Positions 24,997 to 36,764 of a stretch of DNA of 64,000 nt are shown here, piece by piece (positions within the stretch are counted from its first letter, which is position 1; each line of letters begins with the position of its first letter). Location of the stretch: NCBI GenBank assembly GCA_024509875.1, contig JAMPIV010015257.1, positions 62,001 through 126,000 on the forward strand. Reading direction: 5' to 3'. The stretch is from Oreohelix idahoensis. Lineage: Eukaryota > Mollusca > Gastropoda > Stylommatophora > Oreohelicidae. Position numbers and translations under genes: made by a program. The notes under the pieces were generated by a model. The model made no database searches, was not told the DNA's origin, and saw only the letters and a program-made list of their open reading frames with translations.

Positions 24997-25677
24997 CTGA
25001 TTCCGTACGCAAGATCTAATAATAGATGCAAAGGCCGAACGCTGTAGACGTAAGATCTTTTAAAAGATGCTGATTTATTTCATTGTTTCTTTCTATTCTG
25101 ATATTTTATACTGCCTGGAATTTATCTCGAACGGAAGTAAACACAAAACTGGGCAAATTTCAACAAGCTTCAACGTCTTTTATTTGCGTTTGAAGGGATT
25201 TTTTCACATTTATCTTCATCTTTAATCGTGTTTTGTTGTATCGCCATAATGGCCGAAAACACACAGGATATGTTACTAATATGTGAACAGTGAACAAACT
25301 GTGTGATCAACCATAACTTTCTTACTTTTTCTGTGTTTCTAAATGGATTACCTGCACAAAGAGAGCAGTGAAACTGTATTGTGATAACAATTTATGTTAC
25401 AAGCCTTACGTAAGTCGAAAATTTTTGTTCAAAATTTCAAGTTATCTTTTCTCCATGTACATGTTATCTGTTATAACATAAACATAACATAAAATTAGCT
25501 AGAAAGGCATATGGATTTATATTGTTCATCCAATGTACTTTAATTTGATATATAATATGTTATACTTAACTCATGATTAGACACACATTGTCAGTAAACG
25601 TAAATTATGTATGTGTAAATTTTTGGGGCTTAAAAATAATTCCGTCCAGAGCTGAAAATAATTACGTACGGAATCAG
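24997..25677. mobile_element. TTAA-flanked MITE, copy 1
   Basis: Ends CTGATTCCGTACG and CGTACGGAATCAG form inverted repeats, flanked by TTAA on both sides. Excising one TTAA plus the element restores the satellite unit GATACATTAAATCAGCTC. The interior is about 680 bp without coding capacity and matches 33938..34607 in reverse orientation. A TTAA duplication fits piggyBac-type integration, but because TTAA also contains TA, TTA and TAA other superfamilies are possible, and the ends lack the usual piggyBac CCC start. Confidence 0.85.
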
Positions 25678-25966
25678 TTAAATCAGCTCATTATAGTTTG
25701 AGACTTGATACATTTAGTCAGCTCATTATAGTTTGAGACTTGATACATTGTCAGCTCATTATAGTTTGAGACTTGATACATTTAGTCAGCTCATTGTAGT
25801 TTGAGACTTGAAACATTATGTCAGCTCATTGTAGTTTAAGACTTGATACATTTCAGTCTACCTCATTATAGTTTGGGGCTGAAAGGCCTTTCATTGCATA
25901 ACCGAACTGCATGTTTTTACAAATATTTATTTTGCCAAATAAACATTTTTTTTAAATCTTTAACAG

Positions 25967-26055
25967 TAGACTTCACAGAATTGCAGCAGCCTCTTGGGGA
26001 AAGGGAAATTGAGGATCTAGACTACATTATTCAAGACGTTGATGATATGAATGAG
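25967..26055 (+). CDS. Exon 6 of the unassigned + strand gene
   Basis: The acceptor (AAATCTTTAACAG) lies about 90 bp after the last satellite unit, and the donor is GTAAGC. Two bases complete the Val codon from exon 5 and 29 codons follow, reading FTELQQPLGEREIEDLDY then IIQDVDDMNE. This acidic, amphipathic stretch is the most protein-like part of the gene. DVDDMNEI faintly recalls a short motif near the C-terminus of NFAT proteins, but I see no Rel or IPT domain in the window, so I make no assignment. Confidence 0.7.
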
Positions 26056-26261
26056 GTAAGCTGTTTACATATTTTGTCTTCAACCAGTTTTTTTCTTTTG
26101 ATCAACTTCGATATCTCATTTGTTTCTAATCTAACATTTTTTTCTGTTTTTTTCAGTGTTTTGGGCCCTTTAGGTTCTTTAATGCAGTTTTTTTTTTCAC
26201 CAATTTCTGTTTCTGTAAATGTTCTCCTCTGAAAATGTCTCTCTGATCATGTTCACTTCAA

Positions 26262-26660
26262 CATGTCTTTCTGTTCACATTCGTCCCTCAAAATTTCTTC
26301 TTTGATCATGTTCACCATTTCAGGACTATTCTCTTCCCGTGTTCACCTGTCAACATTTTTTAGTGTAAATGTTTGCCTGCCAACATTTGTCTGTGTTCAT
26401 ATTCACATCTATATTTTTCTTTGTTCAAGTTCACCTCTCAAGCTTTATCTCTTTTCAATGTTTACTGTCAACATTTTTCTCTATTCGTTGTTTATCTGTC
26501 AATATGTTACTTCATTCATGTTTAGTTATCAACATCTCTCCCAATTCATATTTACCTGCCAACATTTTTGTCTGTTCACATTTATCTGCCAGCATTTCTC
26601 TCTGTTCATGTTCACCTGTCAGTACTTTTATCTATTCATGTTCACCTGTCAACATTTGTT
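26262..26660 (+). repeat. Diverged minisatellite of ~28 bp (TTCACCTGTCAACAT type)
   Basis: Loosely repeated TTCACCTGTCAACATTTTTC and CTCTGTTCATG units. They continue at 27605..27910, and a piece is found at ~21470..21547 where LINE B inserted. Two overlapping + frames are long only because the unit lacks stops. It lies in the last intron of the + strand gene. Confidence 0.75.
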
Positions 26661-26881
26661 TATGTTCACTGTGGCAAGATGGATGTTGGATAGAAAATAA
26701 TTGCTGGTGAACTAGTGTAGGGATGGCACAAGACCAGTCAGGTAGTTAACTGCATAGTTTAGATGGTAGCTGTAATATAGGCTGTGAAATAAGTCACCTT
26801 CTCGCTAGACCTATCCTATGCTCCAAGGGTGTCTCTATATGAAATGCAGCTCGTTAATTATCCCTACTAATTTAAATATTA

Positions 26882-26960
26882 CATTTACACGTGACAGGAG
26901 GACTTGGCATGTGTTTGTTGAAGGCCTATGCTCCTTTGGGAGTGGAGGGTTATGAAGAAG
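26882..26960 (+). mobile_element. 79-bp, severely truncated LINE family A copy
   Basis: Contains GACTTGGCATGTGTTTGTTG and AAGGCCTATGCTCCTTTGGG, the final bases of family A, then GAGGGTTATGAAGAAG. A 13-bp direct repeat AATTTAAATATTA flanks it at 26869 and 26961, so this is a real insertion and marks the 3' terminus of the family. Confidence 0.8.
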
Positions 26961-27101
26961 AATTTAAATATTAAATAATTTCCACACAATAACAAAATTT
27001 GGAACAGAACTGGAATTTAAACAAAATCAATCAACTGCGATTTATAAATTAAATCTGTACTTTTATTAATTAAAAATAGAAGTTTGGTAAAGATTGCAGA
27101 T

Positions 27102-27370
27102 TGGGAGCCGCGCTGGTGTAATGGTTACCACACTGCGCTAGCGATCAGGTGTTCAAGGTTCAAGCCCTGGCGTGGGCATTTGTAGGAGTGTCATCGACCG
27201 GGATTTTGACTGAATAACCTGAACGGCTCATGAGATAAACCCTCTATGGATGGGAAGGAGCAAAGCTCCTGACCGGGTTGGAAGAAAAGTCCACAGGCTC
27301 CCCAGCCTTGCAATGGCATGTCATTGGGCCGAAGGGCTGAAAGCCCAAGTGTCGCTGGTTTAAAAAAAAA
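27102..27370 (+). mobile_element. tRNA-derived SINE, family 2, with poly(A) tail
   Basis: The head is GGGAGCCGCGCTGGTGTAAT then GGTTACC (A box region) and AAGGTTCAAGCCC (B box). A ~190-bp body and a run of A follow. A 13-bp direct repeat AAAGATTGCAGAT at 27089 and 27371 is the target-site duplication. Only one copy is seen here. Confidence 0.88.
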
Positions 27371-27604
27371 AAAGATTGCAGATATGTATTTACACAAATC
27401 ACAAGTTAGAAAATTATAAGGTGTCAATGTCTTTGTTCATCATTTCGGGCTATTGGTGACTTCTGGATCTTGTTTCTTCAAAGTAATGAGTTTTTTTCCA
27501 TTCAGGGCATTAATCATAAAGTTATAGCAGAATTTCTGGTGTGCAATTCATATTTATCATGAAGATACTAGTTTACATAGCAATTCCATAGGGTCTTGCT
27601 CGTG

Positions 27605-27910
27605 TCACTACATTCACCTGTCAGTATTTTTCTGTTTATATTCGCGTCAACATATTTCTCTCTTCATGTTCACCTGTCAACATTTTTCTTTGTTTGTATT
27701 CATACGTCAACACCTTTTTGTGTTCATGTTCAACTGTGAACATTTTTCTCGGTTAAAATTTGACTGAACATTTTTCTCTCTGTCAATATTTCTCTGTATT
27801 CATGTTTGCCTGTTAAAATTGTTTTCTGTTCCCCTGTTTCACCTGTTAGCATTTTTGTCTGTTCATGTTCACCTCTTAGAATTTCTGTTTTCATGTTTGC
27901 CTCTTAACTC
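27605..27910 (+). repeat. Second block of the TTCACCTGTCAACAT minisatellite
   Basis: Diverged units as at 26262..26660, separated from them by ~950 bp that holds the LINE A stub and the family 2 SINE. Confidence 0.7.
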
Positions 27911-28544
27911 TTAAAGGAAGTGGTGGTTTTCCCGTATTTGACACAAAGAATTTTTTCATTTTGAGTTTCCATATAGTGTTAAAGTTTAAGGGTCAATTCT
28001 TACTAAGCTTTTTAAAAGTATAGTAATGTTAAAAGTAGTTAATTGAATGAAGATTAATAAAATATAAAATTGAGTCAGAATGAAACAAAAAATTAGTTCA
28101 AATATACCAGCCCTGAAAACTGGCCTTCTGTCACGAGTGCCTGGGAAAATCGGCCCTGAATACTGACCTCTCATCTTTTAAGAGTAAAAATTTCTCTGTA
28201 AGGCCTGTGGCTGAGGGCATCCAATTTCAACAAACATCTTCTTCAGCCCTTAACTTAACCTAGCCTCTCTTCAAGGAAGTGTGTTTGTGTCTCTCTGTCT
28301 GGTCTCTACCCTTCAATCTGTCTGGTTTGGGTGACCCTGCTGATATCTGTGCTACTGCCAGCATAGCTCTTGGGGACACACAAGCTCCTCTACCATGGCA
28401 AGGCAGAGACAAGAGAGAAGAGGTATAGTAATACAAGAGCCCAGCCTGAAAACAAAGCAGATACTGTATCAAGCTTGTAAAAGACAATTCTCTTGTATGT
28501 TGCAGAAGCATGGAAAATATAATTATGAAATATTGGTTTTGCGG

Positions 28545-28705
28545 TAGAAGGGCAAAGTCATTAGTAAAGTCCAGAGCATCAGACTGTTTTGTTCGAGTCC
28601 ACTGGATTCCATGTCCTATGGTTGATGATGTTTTGCAATGGTAACAAGTAGCATCTTTACCTCACTTCAGTTCATATCTCAAAGGGTTCTGTACTCAACA
28701 AGAAC
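28545..28705 (-). mobile_element. LINE family A internal fragment
   Basis: The + strand shows GTCCACTGGATTCCATGTCC and TTCATATCTCAAAGGGTTCTG, equivalent to the FADD-to-RQGC segment of 15787..17226. It lies just before the terminal exon of the + strand gene and is heavily decayed. Confidence 0.55.
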
Positions 28706-28763
28706 TCAACATTTCATTTAATTATTTAAATAATAACACTGCATTAATTTGTATTCTTTACAG

Positions 28764-28781
28764 ATTACCGGGTTATTCTAG
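28764..28781 (+). CDS. Terminal coding exon of the unassigned + strand gene
   Basis: The acceptor TATTCTTTACAG precedes five codons (ITGLF) and a TAG stop in the phase that exon 6 leaves. The protein would thus end DMNEITGLF. Sequence after the stop would be 3' UTR. Another frame of this exon stays open for about 30 codons but needs a phase the upstream exon does not give. I could not fix a polyadenylation site. Confidence 0.5.
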   Translation: MTGLF

Positions 28782-30059
28782 TGATTTGTGTTGCCAAGAA
28801 AACCTCAGGTGGGGGCATTTCAGACAACAGAAAAGTTTATTTCAGCAGATGTTAAAAACACAATCCAGTGATGGCAAAGTGACTTTACAACAAATCTGGA
28901 GTATTTTAGAAACTGACCTTTTAAAGAAAACCAACACTTATTTTTTTTTTTTTACTTTTTGTGTGTAAATGTGTAGTCTAAAGCACAGGAACATCCCGAT
29001 TTTTGTTTTTTCAATATTTTATACACAAGTTTTAGTGTTCTGTTGGCTGTAGTATTCTGTGTATGCCAGACTACTGTAAATTTATACAAAAATTTTTTAA
29101 ACGGCAGAAAAAGTTAAGAACTTTAAATCAACAAATTTAATTAAACCACTAGCTATCAGAATTTGAACTACCATCTTGTTCCCTTTTTTTTTTTTTTTTT
29201 GTTCTTTAGTTTATAAATGCCCATCTTACCATTTGCAAAGCTGTTCTTATATTTTAATTGTTTTCTTCATTCCTACTGCTTTTTTTTGTTTTTAAATATC
29301 TCCAGCTTCCTCTCAAGTCAAAAAAGTATTAGTGACGGTGTTTAGTGTTCATGGGGGAGGGGGGGGGTGTGCAAAGTTGGGGGCATTTTATCCTCACTCT
29401 TATGTATTTCATGAAGTTGAATGGACAGATATATCCAATACATGTTTGGGTTAGTTTAAAAATGGCATCAGTGGAATTAATAGTATTCTGATGTAGTGTA
29501 GTATTTATATGGTAGAGAATATGTGGCTTTTTTTAGGTAAATGTCACTACAGAGCACCACATATTGTCAAAACGAACCGGTAGAGTAATTGACATAAGTA
29601 AATTCATTAGTACCTTTACTTGTGAGGTTCTCAAAAGAACACTATGTATGGCCAAAAAAACCCAAGAACATTGCAGCAGGACCTAAGAACCAGATCAGAA
29701 CTTCCTGTGATGCTATTCCCACAACCACCAGTTTTTATAAAACATATTCAGAGAGTAAGAATTACAGGACTTTTATATCTTTTTTTTTTTTCTTTTTGTA
29801 ATCAAGATTGGTATAAACTGTTCACAATTTGTCTACATCCGGTTGGTGTAGTGGTAGTGCAGTTAGTGTAAAACTGTTGTAGTAGTATTCCCTTCAGTCA
29901 TTGCTGATTATGGGACAGGGTCCCCCCGAGACAATGTCTCGGCAAGTGCAAGATTGGGCACTGGAATAAGGAGGTCAAGCTGTTGCCCATGCAGCATACC
30001 CCTGAAGCTGGTGGACCCAGAGGAACGGCGATAGTCGATACAGTCTGGCACCAGAACAC
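28782..30059 (+). other. 3' UTR / downstream flank of the + strand gene
   Basis: After the stop at 28781 the sequence is AT-rich with T and G homopolymers (~28942, 29184, 29360). No further exon is convincing. Near 29875..29950, CCCTTCAGTCATTGCTGAT and the block after it resemble the 3' end of the LINE at 12475..13378, so a small LINE remnant ends the flank. Confidence 0.4.
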
Positions 30060-30082
30060 ATATATATGCTATACCTCATGTC

Positions 30083-30633
30083 TTACAGGAGGTAGAGGCA
30101 GTTACTGCTGCCTTAAGATGGCTGACTGAGACTTTATTAACAAAGGCAGTTATTGTATCAGACTCACAATCCATGCTTCAAAAGGCCCAGAATGGTTGGC
30201 TTCGACGTGAATGGAAAACCTCCATAGAAGCATCGAATCTTCAAGAACTGATATGGATCTACTATCCTGGTCATGCCGGGGTATGTGGCAATGTAAGAGC
30301 TGACAGACTAGCTTCAAGAGCACCCATAAAAGGTGCATTGGCCATGGATAAGGAAGAAATACTGAGGGCGATTCATGTTCGTCTGTTAGAAAATGACACT
30401 GCAATCGATGAATCATCAAGGCTAAGATTGCTGGAATTCGGCATCAAACATAAGACCAGCAGGGTTGGACGTATGAGAGGATGCATCCGCCTTGTATACA
30501 ACCAGTGCGCAACAGGAACAATTAGCATTCATACCCTTCGACATTTGCTGCGGGAGACTGAGCACCTATGGGTTTGTCCGGAGTGCAATGATGTCGATTC
30601 TGATTAACAATAACAATAACCTCATGTCTGTAG
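30083..30633 (+). mobile_element. LINE 3' fragment encoding an RNase H domain
   Basis: The + strand reads EVEAVTAALRWLTETL (RNase H Glu region), VIVSDSQSMLQKAQ (the SDS motif with a catalytic Asp), LIWIYYPGHAGVCGNVRADR (the HAG..GN..AD motif) and later a Cys-containing end HLWVCPECNDVDSD, stop, then an (AACAAT)n tail. A perfect 23-nt direct repeat at 30060 and 30634 is the target-site duplication. RNase H domains of this type occur in I-like and some other LINE groups. Confidence 0.85.
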
Positions 30634-30656
30634 ATATATATGCTATACCTCATGTC

Positions 30657-32319
30657 CATAGACAATTTTAGGATTGAAAGCATCAACCTGCCTGAGAACG
30701 TCATCCGAGCAGCACACATCTCTGCCCCATCACCCGAGCTGGGGGGGGGGAATTTCCAGCAACACCACAAACAGCCTTGTGAAGCAGTATTCGCTTTATG
30801 ATTAGATTGCCACAGTTATCCAAGTAGGATCATGTCATCTAAGGAACTTCGACTGATTTAATGAATGGCTTCACTGTGAGACAGTGTGAACTTAAACATG
30901 CATGGCTTAATCTTTGACACAAGCATATGACTACTAGCAAAAACAAATGGTAAAACAAGTGCTCATTCTTAATTGTTAAGAAGTACTCAAGTCTCAGGAA
31001 CAAAATTATTACCTGTAGATTCTGATAACCAGAGAGCAATAACGAAGCAACTTTTAGTTTTATCAACTCATTTGGTCACCAAACAAAATAACCAAACTTT
31101 TGATAATTTCTGAAAAAAATGCTATACTGTAGATGTTGAGACAGTACATTTACTATCACAACAAGTTTACATTTGTATCTTTTGTGTCCCAAAAGAACTT
31201 TTTAAAAATGAGAAATTCTTGCAAAATGAGCAACTTATCAGCATATTTGATTTGGAGAGTAACACAATACATTTTTTAAATTTTGTTAAAATTCATTTTG
31301 AGATGCTTATGTTTTATGAAGCTCCAGATTCTCTGTTGTCAAACGATGATATCAAAATATGACCTTAGCACACTGACCCATTCAGAACAGTCAGTTTTAC
31401 ATAAAATGTTACAATCTCATTTTCTAAGAATTTGAAATATCAGATATGCTATCTTCAAACATGCAAAGCTTCTCACAAAAATTTTCAAAATTAACATTTC
31501 TTTTTTTGCCACTACACAGGTCCACAAAAGGTCTTTCTTATGACAAAAGGTCTCATAATTCTGATATGTATCTGATTTTGTTGTACCACATCACATATTA
31601 TTGAGCTATCAGTTAGTGTTATTGATGTGCATCACCATTTTCCTTTGTGCTCCGTACAAAGCATGCAGCAACCACTGTAGTTAGTTCCCTTGCAAGACGC
31701 CTGCACCAAGCATTCACATGAAGTGGTGGTTTCTGTGACAATCTGTTTTACATTTTGAGGTTGCCAGCTGCATTATTGATGTGCAGTGCATGTTTAAATA
31801 TGCTAGTTCTTTCTACCTTTCAAACACATTTACCGTGATTCATTTTAGGAGATTCAGTGGTCTTAGACAAGTATATAAATCCTTCCTCACAGCGACATTG
31901 AATACAGTTAAATTTAGTTAAAAATAAGTTTTCAATAAATTTTTCTACATATAATTACAAAAAGAAAAAACATTTATTAACGTTAAGAAAATGTAACCTT
32001 TTCTCGGTTAGCGATGATAAGTCACTTTAAGTTCTAAGACATATTTAAAAAATGTATTGCTTTACTGCGTGTTTTATGTGTGTCAGCAATCTTTAAAATA
32101 TAAGGTCAGATAAATGGAAGATATCTAGTAGTAGGAAAGAAGGTCTGTGAAAAACATGTACATACGAGATCAAATCACTCCAGAAGATGATAGCTGGACA
32201 ACACCCACAATGGGGAAAATTGATGAAAGATCAATAAGAACAGACGGAGAGGAAAGGAGAAAGGTGGCACAAATTACTGAAGTTTTTGATAGGTGTAGAT
32301 AAGATGTTGTTTCATGTAA
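30657..32319. other. Intergenic DNA, little recognised
   Basis: Mostly unique AT-rich sequence. A copy of dispersed repeat family 5 lies at about 31630..31775 (TTTTCCTTTGTGCTCCG, then TTTGAGGTTGCCAGCTGCAT). No gene is supported. Confidence 0.5.
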
Positions 32320-32588
32320 GGAGTAGGGGTAAAGGATCCTGTTACACACCCATTGAGGCATATTTGGAATATGGTGTTAAGCCCATATTTTCTTAACCAT
32401 CGGCACAATATGGTGATGTGGTCTGCATCACGCTGGCCGCCTTAACCTTCCCAGAGTTGCTCTGGTACTCAATTCATGAGGCTGGGTCGACCCCGGAGCC
32501 ATTTACGGTCTAAATAAATCCCACCTCAACTGGGGATCAAACCATGGACCACCAAGCTAGGAAGCCAGCGCACTAACCATGGCTCCTC
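32320..32588 (-). mobile_element. tRNA-derived SINE, family 3, copy 1
   Basis: On the - strand it begins near GAGCCATGGTTAGTGCGCTG (A box region) and carries GGTTTGATCCCC (B box). The body ends in a T-rich 3' part. The second copy is 43018..43272. A 14-bp target-site duplication, GTTGTTTCATGTAA, lies at 32306 and 32589. Confidence 0.88.
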
Positions 32589-33375
32589 GTTGTTTCATGT
32601 AAATCACTCATAAAATATTACAGTTTGGCCAACTACTCAATACATTTGAGTTACATGATGTTTGCACTTTGCTCTCTGGCCACAGTAGTCCACTATGATT
32701 ATTTTATTTTGTTTCAAAACATCTACAATTACCAGTCATATTTTTAAAAATGTCTTTTCCAAGACTGTTTTTACCATTTTTTTACTCCAGCATTCTGTTT
32801 CAGGTGAAGAAAAATAGAAAAATAAATAAACAAATGTTTTTTTTTTTCTGTTTAGGCTTTAATAATAAAATATTTTCATATAGCCAGTTTTCATGTAAGT
32901 TCTCATGATGTCTCTTTAGCCAGTTAATTCCCAGACTAAGAGGGAATTAAGCTCAGGTTTTGGACCAGTAAGGCCTCCTTATCAATCAGAGATAACTCAC
33001 AGTCTTAGAGAACCATCAGTTTTCAGTGCCAGTCAAAAAGGGACATTCTGACCATAGAGTGAGAGGAATGTAGTTCAGACTCAAAGCTCACCTCTGGTGT
33101 TTGTTTTGGAGGTGTGAGTGTAAATCGTGTAACCGAATAAAGACCATGAAAAGGAAAGCTTTTCTTGCACGTTTCAACACCAAGTGAATCATATCATGAA
33201 TGCCATGTCACATTTTTTTCTAATTATAGGCTACATTTGCAGAATATTTTGAAAATATGTTTCAATGAGTGAGGACACTTACATTTCCCATTAACATACT
33301 ATTCTGTACACTTTACTTCTTTTATTCCGAATTTCCAATTTCTGTACTGTTTGGTACAGATGATATACATGTACA

Positions 33376-33670
33376 CAGGGTGTTTCAGAATTAATTTTCT
33401 TTATCACATTTTAAAGCTAAGTAACAATTTTTTCACAATAACATAAATTTAGTTTAAATGTTCAAAATGCCCACCATCAGCATAAATACATGTATGGTAT
33501 CTCTTTACAACTGATCTACAGTTCTTTTAGAATTGCCTTTCTTTCTTCAAAACTTAACTGAGAATTCTCCATCATTTTTTTCATGTATCTGAAAAAAAAA
33601 ACACAGTACTTCATTGTGAAAAAATTGTCTATTCCTTAGCTTTAAAACTTGATACAGAAAATTAAAATTG
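33376..33670 (-). mobile_element. Deleted mariner-like element
   Basis: The left end CAGGGTGTTTCAGAATTAAT is a typical Tc1/mariner terminus. The right end, in reverse, repeats TTTTAAAGCTAAG and CAATTTTTTCACAAT, giving ~55-bp inverted repeats; the outermost bases of the right end are lost. Inside, the - strand encodes YADGGHFEHLN, like the C-terminal GGHFEHL signature of some mariner-related transposases. Only the two ends remain. Confidence 0.65.
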
Positions 33671-33937
33671 TATATGTTGTTCATGAAATATAAATTTTTA
33701 AAGTGTGTATAAATAATTTTTTAACTCCCTGTTTTACAAATCAAAGTTTACCAAAGTAAAGTGCAAATTAACCTTAGTCAGGTAATCTGCATTCTATCCA
33801 ACTGGGTGAGGTGAATATATGGTTAGAGTTAGAAAAAGAACTTTTTATTTGTGATAACTCGTAGAATCAAATAATTTTCTAAATATTAAATCCTAAATTG
33901 TAAACATAATTTTTTTTTTAAAATAAACATTACTTAA

Positions 33938-34607
33938 CTCTTTCCGTACGTAATTATTTTCAGCTCTGGACGGAATTATTTTTAAGCCCCAAAAATTTAC
34001 ACATACATAATTTACGTTTACTGACAATGTGTGTCTAATCATGAGTTAAGTATAACATATTATATATCAAATTAAAGTACATTGGATGAACAATATAAAT
34101 CCATATGCCTTTCTAGCTAATTTTATGTTATGTTTATGTTATAACAGATAACATTTACACGGAAAAAAGATAACTTGAAATTTTGAACAAAAATTTTCGA
34201 CTTACGTAAGGCTTGTTATCACAATACAGTTTCACTGCTCTCTTTGTGCAGGTAGTCCATTTAGAAACACAGAAAAAGTAAGAAAGTTATGGTTGATCAC
34301 ACAGTTTGTTCACTGTTCACATATTAGTAACATATCCTGTGTGTTTTTCAGCCATTATGGCGATACGACAAAACACGATTAAAGATGAAGATAAATGTGA
34401 AAAAATCCCTTCAAACGCAAATAAAAGATGTTGAAGCTTGTTGAAATTTGCCCAGTTTTGTGTTTACTTCAGTTCGAGATAAATTCCGGGCAGTATAAAA
34501 TATCAGAATGGAAAGAAACAAGGAAATAAATCAGCGTCTTTTAAAAGATCTTGCGGATACAGCGGTCGGCTATTGCGTCTTTTAAAAGATCTTGCGTACG
34601 GAATCAG
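33938..34607. mobile_element. TTAA-flanked MITE, copy 2 (inverted)
   Basis: Flanking TTAA lies at 33934 and 34608. The ends are CTCTTTCCGTACG (left, two changes) and CGTACGGAATCAG. The interior is collinear with 24997..25677 read in reverse, including TTACGTAAGGCTTG. A short block, GCGTCTTTTAAAAGATCTTG, appears twice near the right end in this copy. Confidence 0.88.
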
Positions 34608-34847
34608 TTAATTTACCCAGCTTAACTTAGGTTTATCCTGTTTTCTATATTTACCCATAACATCATTCATTCGAACCCCAGGGACTTCAGTTTTCACTCT
34701 TTATCCTTGTCCCATTTGGGGAAAGGTTTTTTGGGCTTTCTTGCAAACCCAGAGGACTTCGCCAGCTCAGCAGGCTAAACATTGGTTGACCCACTAATTG
34801 CTGGTGATACAATGCCACGAGTTGGATGGTCCTGTACCCGAGAGGGG

Positions 34848-34851
<4 letters not shown>

Positions 34852-34938
<87 letters not shown>

Positions 34939-34972
34939 CTGTGTATATATATGTACATGTGTGTGTATATAT
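34852..34972. repeat. (AT)n microsatellite
   Basis: Two AT runs separated by CTATATGT, then a mixed TA/TG tract. It generates several artefactual Tyr/Ile ORFs. Confidence 0.95.
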
Positions 34973-35284
34973 AGATACATTTTTTGTTTTACTTCTTAAA
35001 TATTTTATTACATTTCTATTTTGTTTCATTCATTGATTTTCTTTTTTTTTCACTACTTACTGAGCATGGAGCCACCACTACGACTGGCCCATTGCAGGAA
35101 GCCTGCATCAAAGTCCTGGTACTCTTGTAAGGGTGGTTTCACATAATGAAGTTGCCAGCCCCATACACTAAAACCTCACATAGTATCTGCCTCTCATGAC
35201 GTGCCTAAGCAGCGGTGGTCCCCCAGGAAATACAAGGGGCCCAGTTTTTTGTGGGGAGCTGAAATTTTATGTGTTTAGAGTTCA

Positions 35285-35660
35285 TTACCCTTTAACTCCC
35301 TAAGGACCTTAGGCCCTCAAGTAACTCATGCCAAGTCTTCCTGTCGTGTGCCACCTGCTCAAGGTCTTTATATATCTCTTGTTATCCCTTCAATTTCTGT
35401 CTCCAGTTCTCATCTCCATGTGTTTTTTCATCTCCCTTTACCTCGGTTATCCTGGCGATTCTAGAATAAGTTCTTCCTTGTAATGTCAACATGTTTCCTT
35501 AATGTGTGTACTATACGTCACCAAAGTCATCTTCCCATCTCTTGTTCCACTGGCACTTCTCTGATTCTTGTCATCAGTTCCACATTGGTGAGCTTGTCAG
35601 ACCATATCAATCCTTCTATTCTACACAGACCCCCATTTATGAAAATCTGTAACATCTTGG
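35285..35660 (-). mobile_element. LINE family A 3' fragment
   Basis: Shows the + strand landmarks CTAAGGACCTTAGGCC, CCATGTGTTTTTTCATC and CTTGTTCCACTGGCACTTCT in the same order as 20463..20830. It is decayed and frameless. Confidence 0.7.
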
Positions 35661-36764
35661 TTGAGAGTGCCAGTTTTAACACATATCAATTACCATTAGT
35701 ATTGCACGTATCACTTATAGTTCCTGGGGTTTCCGAAGACCAGGAAAGAATAGGGCTAGTCTTTCCTCGGGAATGTTGTAATAAGCAGCTAATAAGGTGC
35801 ATGGTGTTGGCAACTTCATCAGGTTAAACACTGCTAGAGAAACCACTGCTGCAAAAGCACATAAATGCTTTGATGCAGGCTTCCTGCATAGGAGATCTGT
35901 TGTTGAAGTGGTGGCTCCATAAGGATCAACAAAGAGAAATGAATGAATCAATTGTCTTTGCCTTTGTTTCACAAAAATCTGGTTGATTTCTGAATTTGAG
36001 TGTAAGTCAAACTAACTGTTCTGTTCAGATTTGGATTGTCTTTAGCAGAAATGATGTCTTCATGCCTGTGAGACCAAGTTACAATATGACATTTTTTCGT
36101 GAAGAAGTGATAAAATACTAATAACCTTCCACGTGGCCAGGCGATAGATATCAGTGTCAACATTATGCAGATGGATGTCAACAAAAGATCGTCAGATGAA
36201 CTTGAGAGAACCTCCTATCACACTATCCAGCATTTGAGAAAGTCAGTGTATGAGTAGTGCATATCAGTTAAAACTTAGATCCTGGGTCATGAGTGGACAA
36301 CCCTTATATATGGCTAACCTGTTCTACAGTCACTCAGGCCCTGGTAATCAAGCCATATATTAACAGATAAGAGAAGCAGGAGGTATAAAACCAGAATATG
36401 AAGTTGAGTTCTCTGCAGAAGGATCCTAATGTAAACATTCTTCGCTCTTTTTCTCACACGGACATTTTATAGTTGAAATGAAGGTGTAGTATTTCTTGTG
36501 GTGCAGATTCTATTGTAATCATGTTATACTTTGAATATACAATAAGGATTTGATATGGAGTCAATTAGAACATTTAGACTTTTTAATGTTTTAGTACTTA
36601 TAACTATAGTACTAACAAATAACATGGCGTTACACTTTTGTTAAACTGCTTTGTAAAGCAGACAAGATGTAGACATGTTAATTAAAAAAATGAAATGGTT
36701 GTATATAATATCCCTGTGTAGTTCTTGGGGGGTCTCTGAGCAGACACAGAAAGAATCGTACAAC

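Larger units (their letters stand above)
17386..25875 (+). repeat. 35-bp satellite array, interrupted by transposons
   Basis: Unit AGACTTGATACATTTAGTCA followed by GCTCATTATAGTTTG (35 bp). Array pieces are 17386..17490, 18831..18899, 19405..20440, 23305..24992 and 25682..25875, about 3 kb in all. Variants alternate TTTAG, TTAAA and TTAAG, and a diverged sub-block (~19550..19850) uses TTTAATATACCTCACTGTAA. A mariner, a SINE, two LINEs and a MITE split it. The last unit ends about 90 bp before exon 6 of the + strand gene. Confidence 0.9.

Noticed and set aside
14868..25875. CRISPR-like appearance of the short repeated units
   Set aside because: Repeats are contiguous without unique spacers, and the context is an animal intron.
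28786..28968. 60-codon ORF after exon 6 as coding continuation
   Set aside because: The splice phase left by exon 6 gives ITGLF and a stop, so this frame is not the one entered.
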